Positions 24,540 through 33,399 of a stretch of 38,077 bases of DNA are shown here, in pieces. Source of the stretch: an uncultured Clostridia bacterium. Lineage in GTDB: Bacteria > Bacillota > Clostridia > Oscillospirales > Acutalibacteraceae. The stretch's first letter is position 1. Every line of letters starts with the position of its first letter. The stretch lies in the NCBI GenBank assembly GCA_937877675.1, contig CALEIS010000167.1, positions 1 through 38,077 on the forward strand. Reading direction: 5' to 3'. The notes beneath the pieces were generated by a model. It was not told the origin of the DNA. It made no database searches and worked only from the letters and a program-made list of their open reading frames with translations. A program made the translations under genes and the position numbers.

Positions 24540-25010
24540 ATGGCAATAAGAAATATAAGAACAGACGATGACCCAATTTTAAGAAAGAAAAGCAGAATTG
24601 TTGAAACTTTTGACGATAAACTTTGGCAATTACTTGATGATATGAAAGATACAATGTATCAGGCAGAGGGTGTTGGACTTGCAGCTGTACAGGTAGGTAT
24701 TCTTAAAAGAGTTGTGCTTGTCGATGTTGGTGATGGATTGCTTGAACTTATTAACCCTGAAATAATTGAGGTTGAAGGCGAACAATTTGGTGCAGAGGGA
24801 TGTCTTTCTTTACCAGGTAAATCAGGATATACAATAAGACCAATGACAGTAAAAGTTAAAGCACAAAACAGAAACGGTAACTGGTGTGTATATAAAGGGA
24901 CAGAACTTAAAGCAAGAGCGTTTTGTCATGAAATTGACCATCTTGATGGTACTTTATATATTGATAAACTTTGTTCACAAGAGGAAATTGAAAATTACAG
25001 TAAGGACTGA
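24540..25010 (+). CDS. def: Peptide deformylase
   Basis: Removes the formyl group from new proteins; zinc or iron enzyme. The 156 residues carry the three family motifs: GVGLAAVQVG, EGCLSLPG with the metal ligand Cys88, and HEIDHLDG with His130, Glu131 and His134. The start follows AAGGAG. The next gene, fmt, encodes the opposing reaction on initiator tRNA, a classic def-fmt pair. Confidence 0.97.
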   Translation: MAIRNIRTDDDPILRKKSRIVETFDDKLWQLLDDMKDTMYQAEGVGLAAVQVGILKRVVLVDVGDGLLELINPEIIEVEGEQFGAEGCLSLPGKSGYTIRPMTVKVKAQNRNGNWCVYKGTELKARAFCHEIDHLDGTLYIDKLCSQEEIENYSKD

Positions 25011-25014
25011 TAAT

Positions 25015-25947
25015 ATGCGTATAATATTTATGGGTACACCGGAGTTCTCTGTACCATGTTTAGAAGCACTTATAAACAGTGAAGATGAAGTTGTTGGTGT
25101 GTTTACACAACCTGATAAGCCAAAGGGCAGAGGATATGAGTTAACTCCACCACCAGTCAAGGTTTGTGCACTTGAAAATAATATTCCTGTTTTTCAACCT
25201 TCTTCAATGAGAGATGGCACTGCATTAGAAATAATTAATTCACTCAATGCAGATTTAATTATTGTTGTTGCTTTTGGTAAAATTCTTCCAAAAGAAGTTC
25301 TTGAAAGTGTAAAATACGGATGTATCAATATTCATGCATCATTACTTCCTAAATTAAGAGGTGCAGCACCTATTCAATGGAGTATCATTAATGGTGAAAA
25401 AGAAACTGGTGTAACATCGATGCAAATGGATGTTGGACTTGACACTGGGGATATGTTACTCAAAAAATCTATTGTAATAACAGAAAATATGAATGCAGGT
25501 GAATTGCATGATGCACTTTCTGTTTTAGGTGCTCAAGTTCTCATTGAGACAATTATCGAATTGAAAAAGGATAATTTAAAACCAGAAAAACAAGATGATA
25601 GTTTATCAAATTATGCATCAATGCTGTCTAAGGAATTGTGTCCGATAGACTTCAAAAAATCTGCTCAAGATGTTCACAATCAAATCCGTGGACTATGCCC
25701 ATGGCCAGTTGCCACAACTCTTATAAATGGAAAAAAATATAAAATTCATTCTTCCCAGTTATTGACTGAAAAATTCACCGGAAAATCAGGAGAAATTGTA
25801 GATAATAATAACAGACTTGTGTGTATGTGTGGCGATGGTAATTGTATTGAAATTCTTGAAATTCAAGCAGAAGGAAAACGTAAAACAGATACTTCAAGTT
25901 TCTTAAGAGGACACAAGATAGAAAAAGGAACAATTTTAGGAGAATAA
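25015..25947 (+). CDS. fmt: Methionyl-tRNA formyltransferase
   Basis: Formylates initiator Met-tRNA using 10-formyl-tetrahydrofolate. An open frame extends to 24886 inside def, but ATG 25015 with AAGGA begins the standard MRIIFMGTPEFSVP. Further motifs are TQPDKPKGRG, INIHASLLPKLRGAAPIQW (catalytic Asn and His region), MDVGLDTGDML, and RGLCPWPVA in the C-terminal tRNA-binding domain. It gives 310 residues, the usual size. Confidence 0.97.
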   Translation: MRIIFMGTPEFSVPCLEALINSEDEVVGVFTQPDKPKGRGYELTPPPVKVCALENNIPVFQPSSMRDGTALEIINSLNADLIIVVAFGKILPKEVLESVKYGCINIHASLLPKLRGAAPIQWSIINGEKETGVTSMQMDVGLDTGDMLLKKSIVITENMNAGELHDALSVLGAQVLIETIIELKKDNLKPEKQDDSLSNYASMLSKELCPIDFKKSAQDVHNQIRGLCPWPVATTLINGKKYKIHSSQLLTEKFTGKSGEIVDNNNRLVCMCGDGNCIEILEIQAEGKRKTDTSSFLRGHKIEKGTILGE

Positions 25948-25949
25948 CC

Positions 25950-26657
25950 ATGAGAGGATATTTCGATTACTATTATTTATCGAACTATTATTATATAGTT
26001 TTGGTGTTGCCAATGATTATTTTATCACTTGTTGCATCATCAAGAGTTAAATCATCATTTAAAAAGTATTCAGCGGTCAAATCATCAAAAAGAATCACTG
26101 GTGCTCAGGCAGCATTTGATATTTTACGTTATTATGGAATTACAAATGTAAGGATTGAACGTGTAAGTGGAAATTTAACTGACCACTTTGACCCAAGAAC
26201 AAATGTAATTCGTCTTTCTGATAATGTGTATAACTCAACATCTGTTGCTGCTATTGGCGTTGCTTGTCATGAAGCAGGACATGCAGCACAGTATGCACAA
26301 AATTATGCACCCATTAAAGTTAGAAACACTGTTTTGCCAGTTGCAAATATTGGCTCAAAAGCAGGTGTACCAATAGCAATACTCGGTTTCTTCCTTGGCT
26401 TTGAACCTTTGGTGATGGCAGGAGTAATTTTCTTCTCATTTGCTGTTCTTTTCCAGCTTATCACACTACCGGTTGAATTTAATGCTAGTAAAAGAGCATT
26501 AAAAGTTATAGGTGAAACTAATATCTTGTCTGAACAAGAAAAAGACGGAGCGAAGAAAGTTCTTAGTGCCGCTGCTATGACTTATGTTGCAGCTCTTGCA
26601 GTCAGTGTTGCGAGTTTGTTACGCCTTATCTTAATGGTTAATAGAAGAAGAGATTGA
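25950..26657 (+). CDS. Membrane zinc metallopeptidase, YugP-like (PF04298)
   Basis: A 235-residue membrane protein with an N-terminal membrane segment (YIVLVLPMIILSLVASSRV). The zinc motif CHEAGHAAQYA supplies His107, Glu108 and His111. Hydrophobic segments follow (VPIAILGFFLGF, VIFFSFAVLFQLITLP), then EFNASKRALKVI and a C-terminal anchor. It matches the neutral zinc metallopeptidase (YugP) family, whose substrates are not known. It starts two bases after the fmt stop and precedes rsmB by three bases, a place where Bacillus has no gene. Confidence 0.92.
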   Translation: MRGYFDYYYLSNYYYIVLVLPMIILSLVASSRVKSSFKKYSAVKSSKRITGAQAAFDILRYYGITNVRIERVSGNLTDHFDPRTNVIRLSDNVYNSTSVAAIGVACHEAGHAAQYAQNYAPIKVRNTVLPVANIGSKAGVPIAILGFFLGFEPLVMAGVIFFSFAVLFQLITLPVEFNASKRALKVIGETNILSEQEKDGAKKVLSAAAMTYVAALAVSVASLLRLILMVNRRRD

Positions 26658-26660
26658 TTT

Positions 26661-27926
26661 ATGGATGATAGATTATTAGCATTTAAAATTTTAAATAAAA
26701 TTGAACACGATAAGGCATATTCCAATATAACTCTTGATTCTGTTCTTAGAACAAATTATGTATCTTCAGCGTCATTTGTTTGTGCATTGGTTTATGGTGT
26801 TTTAGAACGCAAAATAACTCTTGATTTTTATTTATCAAAGTTTTTATCGCAGCCGATTAAGAAACTTAATCCACAAGTTTTAACTATATTACGACTTGGT
26901 GTTTATCAGATTAAATTTATGGATAAGGTTCCGTCTTCAGCTGCTGTTAATGAAAGTGTTAAACTATCAAAGAAAGTCAAATGTGCTTATGCCTCTGGAC
27001 TTATTAATTCAGTTTTAAGGAAAGTATCAGTTACTGATATTGATTTACCAGATACTGATAATAAAATTTATGATTTGAGTATTAAATATTCATGTCCTGA
27101 GAATCTAGTTGAGCATTATTTGAATGATTATGGTTACATAAAAACTGAAGAAATATTAAAATCTTCCGTAGGTGCTGCACCTATCTTTGTTCGAGTTAAT
27201 ACCATAAAAACAAATACGTATGAGCTAATAGATTTGTTGAATAAAGAGGGGATTGCATCACGAAAGGTTTCTGATGTTGATAATGCACTGGAAATATTAG
27301 ATGGAAATTCATTGTTTAAATCAAAATGTTTTACAGAAGGACTTTTTCATGCACAGGATTTAGCATCACAAAAATGCATTGAAGCTCTTTCACCTAAAAA
27401 GGGTGAAGTTGTTTTTGATATGTGTTCAGCTCCTGGTGGAAAATCATTCACTATGGCTCAATATATGGAAAATAGTGGAAATATATATTCTTTTGATTTG
27501 TATGAGCATAAAATAAAGCTTATAAATGATGGTGCTCAAAGGTTGGGGATTAAAATTCTAGAAGCTCAGGTGGATGATGCATCTGTATTTAATTCTAATC
27601 TTCCTAAAGCAGACAAAATACTTTGTGATGTGCCATGTTCTGGATTAGGCGTTATTAGACGTAAGCCTGAAATCAAATATAAAGATTTTACATTTATTGA
27701 CAAATTATGTGATTTGCAATATAATATTTTAAATAATGCGTCATTGTATCTGAAGGAAACAGGCGTAATTATTTATTCTACATGTTCATTAAATAAAAAA
27801 GAAAACGAAAAGATTTGCGAAATGTTTTTGAATAATCATCCTGAGTATAGATGTGATGGAATGACAACATTGTTTCCTCATAAAGACTCAGATGGCTTTT
27901 TCTTCGCTAAACTTATTAAGGAATAA
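26661..27926 (+). CDS. rsmB: 16S rRNA m5C967 methyltransferase RsmB
   Basis: Methylates cytosine in 16S rRNA using SAM. The 421-residue protein has an N-terminal NusB-like RNA-binding domain (residues 1-130), then the methyltransferase. Seen there are the SAM loop FDMCSAPGGKS, the catalytic-region CDVPCSGLGVIRRKPEIKYK and IYSTCSLNKKENE. Both cysteines used in this enzyme type are present. It lies between fmt and rlmN, as in Bacillus apart from the inserted peptidase. Confidence 0.95.
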   Translation: MDDRLLAFKILNKIEHDKAYSNITLDSVLRTNYVSSASFVCALVYGVLERKITLDFYLSKFLSQPIKKLNPQVLTILRLGVYQIKFMDKVPSSAAVNESVKLSKKVKCAYASGLINSVLRKVSVTDIDLPDTDNKIYDLSIKYSCPENLVEHYLNDYGYIKTEEILKSSVGAAPIFVRVNTIKTNTYELIDLLNKEGIASRKVSDVDNALEILDGNSLFKSKCFTEGLFHAQDLASQKCIEALSPKKGEVVFDMCSAPGGKSFTMAQYMENSGNIYSFDLYEHKIKLINDGAQRLGIKILEAQVDDASVFNSNLPKADKILCDVPCSGLGVIRRKPEIKYKDFTFIDKLCDLQYNILNNASLYLKETGVIIYSTCSLNKKENEKICEMFLNNHPEYRCDGMTTLFPHKDSDGFFFAKLIKE

Positions 27927-27931
27927 TTTCA

Positions 27932-28960
27932 ATGATAAAAGACATTCGTTCACTAACATATGATGAGTTGTCAACAGAAATTATTGGTCTTGGATTTCCA
28001 AAGTTTAGAGTAAATCAGATTTTTTCTTGGATTCATGAAAAAACCGTTAACTCCTTTGATGAAATGACTAATATTTCCAAAGATATGAGAGCTCGTTTAA
28101 GTGAAAATTTTACTTTTTATAATTGTGAAATCAATACAAAATTGGTATCATCAATTGACGACACAGTTAAATATCTTTTTACTCTTTCTGATGGTGAGTA
28201 TGTAGAAAGTGTTGTTATGAAATATAAATATGGATATTCAATTTGTATTTCAACTCAAGTGGGATGCAAAATGGGATGTACTTTCTGTGCTTCTGCTATT
28301 GGTGGATTTGTACGTCATCTTACTGTGGGTGAAATGCTTTCGGAGATTTATACAGCTCAGAAGGACCTGAACATTAAAATTAATCATCTTGTTTTAATGG
28401 GTACAGGGGAGCCTTTAGATAATTACGATAATGTTCTTAAAATGCTGGAATTAATTACTGATGAAAAAGGGCAAAATATGAGTATGCGTCATATATCCCT
28501 TTCTACTTGTGGAATTGTTCCGAAGATATACGATTTAGCTGAAAAGAAACTTGGTTTGACTTTGTCTGTTTCATTACATGCACCAAATAATTTTATACGT
28601 TCAAAATCAATGCCAGTCAACAAAACCTATGATATTGATGAATTGTTAAAAGCGTGTAGGTATTATTCAGATTTAACTAAAAGAAGAATATCATTTGAAT
28701 ATGCTATGATTAAAGGTTTAAACGATAGTGATGAATGTGCATTAGAATTAGCCAATAGATTAAAAGGTATTCTTTGTCATGTTAATCTGATACCAGTTAA
28801 TAATGTCAGAGAAACAAGTTATATAAAAAGTTCTGTCGAAAGACAAAAGAAATTTATTGAAATATTATCAACAAGAGGAATTACTGCGACTGTTCGTAGA
28901 ACTCTTGGTAGTGATATAAATGCATCATGCGGTCAGCTTAGAGCATCAAAGAAAAAGTAG
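27932..28960 (+). CDS. rlmN: 23S rRNA/tRNA adenine C2 methyltransferase RlmN (radical SAM)
   Basis: Methylates adenosine C2 of 23S rRNA and some tRNAs by a radical SAM mechanism. The 342 residues include CVxVGC-type TQVGCKMGCTFCASAIGG with the CxxxCxxC iron-sulfur motif. MGTGEPLDNYDN and SLSTCGIVPKI follow, and the C-terminal cysteine in DINASCGQLRA completes the methyl-transfer pair. The N-terminal helical domain (SLTYDELSTEI) is also present. It is directly followed by prpC, as in other Firmicutes. Confidence 0.96.
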   Translation: MIKDIRSLTYDELSTEIIGLGFPKFRVNQIFSWIHEKTVNSFDEMTNISKDMRARLSENFTFYNCEINTKLVSSIDDTVKYLFTLSDGEYVESVVMKYKYGYSICISTQVGCKMGCTFCASAIGGFVRHLTVGEMLSEIYTAQKDLNIKINHLVLMGTGEPLDNYDNVLKMLELITDEKGQNMSMRHISLSTCGIVPKIYDLAEKKLGLTLSVSLHAPNNFIRSKSMPVNKTYDIDELLKACRYYSDLTKRRISFEYAMIKGLNDSDECALELANRLKGILCHVNLIPVNNVRETSYIKSSVERQKKFIEILSTRGITATVRRTLGSDINASCGQLRASKKK

Positions 28961-28969
28961 GTGAGTATG

Positions 28970-29698
28970 ATGAAAGTTGTGGCAAAAACTGATACTGGAT
29001 TAAAAAGAACAAATAATCAGGATTCCTATGCAGCCGGTGAATTACCAGGCTCTGTTGCGTGGGCTGTTGTTTGTGATGGTATGGGTGGTGCAGCAGGTGG
29101 AAATCTAGCAAGTTCAACAGCTGTTAAAATCATATCTGAAAGAATAACATCATTATATCGACCAGGAATGTCTTCTAGTTCGATAAAAAACATGTTTTTG
29201 TCAGCTATTACAGCTGCTAATATTGATGTTTTTGAGATGAGTAAAAATGACCCAGAGTTAAGTGGTATGGGAACAACGGTGGTTGTTGCTATTGTAGTTG
29301 ACGAAAGTGTATATGTTGCACATGCGGGTGATTCTAGAGCATATATATTATCTAATAATCAACTTTACCAGTTGACAAAAGACCACTCGCTTGTACAGGA
29401 AATGGTTGATTGTGGGAAAATTACACCCGAAGAGGCTCGTGAGCATCCTAAGAAAAATTTAATTACTCGAGCACTGGGTGTTTCTGAAGAGTTGCGAATT
29501 GACTTCTGTGAAGAATCAATTTCGGAAAACGACGTACTTTTAATTTGTACCGATGGTTTAACAAATTTTGTTGAAGCAGAAGAAATTTACGAATTAACTG
29601 AAGATGGTAAATTCTACGAGTATGCTGAAAGACTTGTTAATCGTGCTAATCACAATGGTGGTGGCGATAACATTACTGTTGTTACAGTTTCTTATTGA
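28970..29698 (+). CDS. prpC: PP2C-family Ser/Thr protein phosphatase
   Basis: Metal-dependent phosphatase that reverses the PrkC kinase encoded next. The acidic metal motifs are intact: CDGMGGAAGG, HAGDSRAYIL, LLICTDGLTNFV and NGGGDNITVV, with TKDHSLVQEMVDCGKI between them. In-frame starts exist at GTG 28961, ATG 28967 and ATG 28970. The last is chosen because AGGTGAG (28959-28965) is best spaced for it and the protein then opens MKVVAKTDTGLKR as usual. Confidence 0.95.
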   Translation: MKVVAKTDTGLKRTNNQDSYAAGELPGSVAWAVVCDGMGGAAGGNLASSTAVKIISERITSLYRPGMSSSSIKNMFLSAITAANIDVFEMSKNDPELSGMGTTVVVAIVVDESVYVAHAGDSRAYILSNNQLYQLTKDHSLVQEMVDCGKITPEEAREHPKKNLITRALGVSEELRIDFCEESISENDVLLICTDGLTNFVEAEEIYELTEDGKFYEYAERLVNRANHNGGGDNITVVTVSY

Positions 29699-29721
29699 TT
29701 GTGTAGGAAGGAGATGCTGTT

Positions 29722-31848
29722 ATGGACAATTTTTGTGGAAAGCGTCTTGATGGACGATATGAAATAAGAGAAATTATTGGTGTTGGTGGTATGTCTGTTG
29801 TTTATAAGGCGTACGATAACATTGATGATAGAGTTGTTGCGATAAAAATTCTTAAGGATGAGTTTCTCACAAATGAAGAATTTAAGCGTAGATTTAAAAA
29901 TGAGTCAAAAGCAATTGCCGTTCTTTCACATCCTAACATTGTTCGTGTTTATAATGTTAGCTTTGGTGACAGACTTCAATATATTGTTATGGAGTATGTT
30001 GATGGCATAACATTAAAAGAATATATTGAACAACAAGGTGTTATAAATTGGAAAGAGGCAGTACACTTTGTTGGACAGATTCTTGCTGCATTGCAGCATG
30101 CACATGATAAGGGAATTGTTCACCAAGATATTAAACCTCAAAATATCATGCTCTTGCAGGATGGTACTATAAAGGTAACTGACTTTGGTATTGCTCGCTT
30201 TAGCCGTTCAGATTATCATACAATTACAGATAAAGCTATTGGCTCAGTTCATTATATTAGTCCTGAACAGGCACGTGGCGAAATGACTGATGAGAAGGCA
30301 GATATATATTCTATTGGTGTTGTTTTGTACGAAATGTTAACAGGACAGTTGCCATTCCAGTCAGATAGTGTTGTTTCAGTTGCACTTATGCAACTTCAAC
30401 AGGAACCAGTTAGACCTAGAGAAATTATTCCAACTATCCCTCTTGGATTGGAACAAGTTACAATTCGTGCTATGCAGAAGAATCCTCAGAGTAGATATCG
30501 TTCTGCAGCAGAAATGCTTATGGATATAAATGAATTTAAGAGAAATCCTTCTATTAAGTTCAATTATTCATACTTTGTTGACCAAGAGCCTACAAAGTAC
30601 ATTCGTACTAATAACGATACGATGGCAAGGGACACACGCCATTTTAATGTTGAAAAGATAGAAGAAACCGAAGAAAGACAATCTATGAACAAGACATCTG
30701 CTGTTCTCATAGGCGCAATTGCAGGATTGCTTGTAGTTGCAGCAGTTATTATTGGTATATTTGTTGGTAATAAGAATAAGAAAATTGATGTTCCTAATTT
30801 TATAGATAAGAATTTCTATACGGATATAAAAGATAATAAAGAGTACGATGATTTTGAATTTGTTACAGAGTACACAGAGGACCCCAATAAGGAAAATGGT
30901 ATAGTTACTAAGCAAAATCCAGGTTCAGATACCAAGGTGAAGCGTAATTCTAAAATTACACTTACCATTGTTTATAATGAGGATATGGTAACTATTGATG
31001 ATTCAATTATTGGTATGACTAAAGAAGAAGCTGGTAATATTCTTGTTAAACAAAAGTTAAAACCAAAGTATGAAGTAATTTATGATGCAAAGATAAAACC
31101 AGGATGTGTTGTTAGAACATCACCTGAAGCAGGTACTAATGTTAAGAGTGGTAGTACAGTTACAGTTTATATAGCAACTGACAAGCAAGAACAAGTTGTT
31201 GTTCCTAATTTGGTTGGTACAGAACAAATTGCTGCTGAACAAATGCTTAGTGCATTAGGACTTGTACTTGGTGAAGTTACAGAAGTTGAGAGTAACCTTC
31301 CAAAGGGTGTTGTTGTATGGCAATCCTATGCTGAAGGCGAAACAGTTTTTGCTGGTTCACAAATTGATGTTCAAATCAGTAACGGAATTCCAACTGTTGA
31401 CCTTGAAGTTAAGCTTCCTGCATTGAATAAACCAGGTAAATTAAAAGTTTATTTAAATAGTCAGCTTGTTTATGAGTCCAGCGAACTTTACTTAGACGGT
31501 TCAACACAAACAATTAAGATTAATGGTTCTGGTGCCAACAATGAATATACTGTTACTATCGACGATTCACCAGTTCAAAAGGGTAAGATTGACTTTACAC
31601 AGCAACCTGCAGTTATTACCGATAAGGAAGAAATTGTTGTTTTAATAAATGTTGTTGGTCTTGATAAAAATGCTGCTGAAGCAAAACTAAATGCAGCAGG
31701 ATTCAATAATATTGAATTTGTTGAAGAATCAAGTAATAGTTTTTCAGCTGGTACAGTAATATCACAATCACCAACTTCGGATGGCACAACAAGAATTTCA
31801 ACAAAAACAAAAATTACTTTAAAAGTAAGTACAGGACCAAGTGCATAA
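29722..31848 (+). CDS. prkC: PASTA-domain Ser/Thr kinase PrkC/Stk1 type, with HQD catalytic loop
   Basis: Membrane kinase that senses cell-wall fragments. The 708 residues have a cytoplasmic kinase domain: GVGGMSVVYKA, Lys42 in VVAIKIL, HQDIKPQN with Asp136, DFGIARFS, and GSVHYISPEQARG. A juxtamembrane stretch precedes one membrane segment (about 326-349). The outside part has PASTA-like repeats at about 355-419, 420-490 and 491-555, then ~80 residues unlike PASTA (about 556-635), then a last PASTA (636-705). The loop reads HQD where the family normally has HRD, making it a non-RD kinase; the catalytic Asp, Lys and DFG remain. It follows prpC by 23 bases with GGAAGGAG. Confidence 0.94.
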   Translation: MDNFCGKRLDGRYEIREIIGVGGMSVVYKAYDNIDDRVVAIKILKDEFLTNEEFKRRFKNESKAIAVLSHPNIVRVYNVSFGDRLQYIVMEYVDGITLKEYIEQQGVINWKEAVHFVGQILAALQHAHDKGIVHQDIKPQNIMLLQDGTIKVTDFGIARFSRSDYHTITDKAIGSVHYISPEQARGEMTDEKADIYSIGVVLYEMLTGQLPFQSDSVVSVALMQLQQEPVRPREIIPTIPLGLEQVTIRAMQKNPQSRYRSAAEMLMDINEFKRNPSIKFNYSYFVDQEPTKYIRTNNDTMARDTRHFNVEKIEETEERQSMNKTSAVLIGAIAGLLVVAAVIIGIFVGNKNKKIDVPNFIDKNFYTDIKDNKEYDDFEFVTEYTEDPNKENGIVTKQNPGSDTKVKRNSKITLTIVYNEDMVTIDDSIIGMTKEEAGNILVKQKLKPKYEVIYDAKIKPGCVVRTSPEAGTNVKSGSTVTVYIATDKQEQVVVPNLVGTEQIAAEQMLSALGLVLGEVTEVESNLPKGVVVWQSYAEGETVFAGSQIDVQISNGIPTVDLEVKLPALNKPGKLKVYLNSQLVYESSELYLDGSTQTIKINGSGANNEYTVTIDDSPVQKGKIDFTQQPAVITDKEEIVVLINVVGLDKNAAEAKLNAAGFNNIEFVEESSNSFSAGTVISQSPTSDGTTRISTKTKITLKVSTGPSA

Positions 31849-31849
31849 C

Positions 31850-32722
31850 ATGAAATTAACTGGTATAATTACAAAAGGTATTGGCGGCTTCTACTACATT
31901 GAAGTCGCCAATGCGATATATGAATGTAAAGCAAGAGGAATTTTTAGAAAGAATAAGATTACACCACTTGTGGGCGATAAAGTAGAGATTTCAGTTAATG
32001 ATAACGCTGAAAATACAATTGATGTAATTTTAGAGAGAAAAAACTTTTTGATAAGACCTCCTGTTGCTAATATTGATAATTTAATAATTGTTGTATCAAC
32101 TGTTGAGCCTAAACCTAATTTCTTTGTTATTGACAAGTTGATTACATTGGCTGAATATAAGAACATTGAGCCTTATATTGTTATTTCTAAGACAGATTTA
32201 TCTTCTTATGATGATATTGTTGATGTTTATAAGAATACGGGTATTAATATAATTGCTTTGGACAATGATGATTCAATTCAAAAAGTAAAAGACATAATGA
32301 GAAATAAGATTAGTGCATTTACCGGTAATTCGGGTGTTGGAAAAACAACACTATTGAATAAATTAGATAATAGTCTTAATCTTTCAACTGGAGCAATTAG
32401 TGATAAACTTGGCAGAGGACGACACACAACACGTCAAGCTCAACTTTTTAATGTGTGTGGTGGTTATGTCATTGATACCCCAGGTTTCTCATCACTAGAT
32501 TTTGAAAAGACTGAAATTATAAAAAAAGATGAGTTGCCACATTGTTTTAGAGAGTTTAGGGACTACCTGGGAACTTGTAAATTTACATCCTGTGCTCATG
32601 TAAATGATAAGGGATGTTCTATTTGTCAAGCGGTAAAAGATGGGTATATAAACGAAACAAGACATAGTAGTTATGTTCAATTATATAATCAAGCAAAGGA
32701 AATAAAGGAATGGGAACTTTAA
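31850..32722 (+). CDS. rsgA: Ribosome small subunit-dependent GTPase RsgA
   Basis: Circularly permuted GTPase that checks 30S subunit maturation. The 290-residue protein has an N-terminal OB fold (GIITKGIGGFYYIEV). The permuted motifs follow: SKTD (G4) before GNSGVGKTTL (G1, Lys165), then the switch DTPGFSSLDF. The C-terminal zinc knuckle is CKFTSCAHVNDKGCSI. ATG 31850 is chosen over a GTG at 31841 that overlaps the prkC stop. In Bacillus rpe follows; here thiN overlaps by 13 bases instead. Confidence 0.96.
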   Translation: MKLTGIITKGIGGFYYIEVANAIYECKARGIFRKNKITPLVGDKVEISVNDNAENTIDVILERKNFLIRPPVANIDNLIIVVSTVEPKPNFFVIDKLITLAEYKNIEPYIVISKTDLSSYDDIVDVYKNTGINIIALDNDDSIQKVKDIMRNKISAFTGNSGVGKTTLLNKLDNSLNLSTGAISDKLGRGRHTTRQAQLFNVCGGYVIDTPGFSSLDFEKTEIIKKDELPHCFREFRDYLGTCKFTSCAHVNDKGCSICQAVKDGYINETRHSSYVQLYNQAKEIKEWEL

Positions 32723-33342
32723 AGTCAAGATGTGTAATCATTGGTGGTGGAGATTGTTCGGTAGAACAGTTGAAAGAAAACATAACTGATAATGATTATA
32801 TTATTTGTGCAGATAGTGGATTTGATATTGCGGTGAATTCAAAAATTGTTTCAGACCTCTTAATTGGCGATTTTGACTCTATAAAGAGTTTCCCTAGTGA
32901 TGTGGAAAAGATTACTCTTCCAGTCGAAAAAGACCTCACAGACTGCGAGGCAGCTTATAAAGAGGGCGTGAAGAGAGGCTTTAATGATTTTCTCCTATTA
33001 GGTGGTACTGGTGGCAGATTTGAACATACATTTGCCAATATTTCCATTATGGCGAGAGCATCAAAGGAAGGAAACAACTTTAGAATAATTGATGATAAAC
33101 ATACTTTTTACTCAATAACCAACTCGTCTATTAAAATTCCTTTTTCTGCGAATAAACAAATTTCTGTTTTTGCATTTGGTGAAAAAGCTTGTGGTGTAAC
33201 TGAAAATGGATTTCATTATTCCATAAAGGACTATACATTGAATCCATTTGTACCTATGGGTATAAGTAATGATATAGTGGATGATTATGGTGAAATTATT
33301 GTCGAAGATGGAACATTAATTATCATCGAAACACAAATGTAA
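32710..33342 (+). CDS. thiN: Thiamine pyrophosphokinase
   Basis: Makes thiamine pyrophosphate from thiamine and ATP. The 210-residue protein begins with RCVIIGGGDCS. ICADSGFDIA, LLIGDFDSIKS and VEKDLTDCEAAYKEG follow (metal and ATP site), then LLGGTGGRFEHTFANI for thiamine, and the C-terminal domain ends near GISNDIVDDYGEI. The start lies within rsgA with AAAGGAA upstream. The next genes are a small membrane protein and spoVM, which matches the thiN-spoVM order in Bacillus. Confidence 0.95.
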   Translation: MGTLKSRCVIIGGGDCSVEQLKENITDNDYIICADSGFDIAVNSKIVSDLLIGDFDSIKSFPSDVEKITLPVEKDLTDCEAAYKEGVKRGFNDFLLLGGTGGRFEHTFANISIMARASKEGNNFRIIDDKHTFYSITNSSIKIPFSANKQISVFAFGEKACGVTENGFHYSIKDYTLNPFVPMGISNDIVDDYGEIIVEDGTLIIIETQM

Positions 33343-33367
33343 CAAATGTAATCCCCCTACGTATAAT
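33339..33367 (+). promoter_or_regulatory. Candidate promoter for the small membrane protein and spoVM
   Basis: GTAACA (33339-33344), 17-base spacer, perfect TATAAT (33362-33367); start near 33374. The -35 box overlaps the thiN stop. The element sits inside the thiN terminator, between its two arms. A sporulation sigma site is possible (CGTATAAT is near the sigma-E -10 form) but no matching -35 is obvious. Confidence 0.5.
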
Positions 33368-33399
33368 GTAGTAAAATACATATGCGAGGGGGATTTTTT
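33350..33399 (+). terminator. thiN terminator whose 3' arm is the next gene's ribosome binding site
   Basis: AATCCCCCT (33350-33358) pairs with AGGGGGATT (33387-33395). An inner helix, ATGTA with TACAT, extends the stem, and six T run from 33394 to 33399. It is a strong rho-independent terminator. The AGGGGG arm is also the Shine-Dalgarno sequence for ATG 33400. Confidence 0.85.

Noticed and set aside
24886..25014. Upstream extension of fmt
   Set aside because: It overlaps the end of def in another frame; the normal MRIIFMGTPEF start is at 25015 with its own site.
29722..30600. Possibility that the HQD-bearing kinase is a pseudokinase
   Set aside because: Lys42, Asp136, the asparagine of KPQN and the DFG motif are all present, so catalysis should be possible; only its regulation is likely altered.
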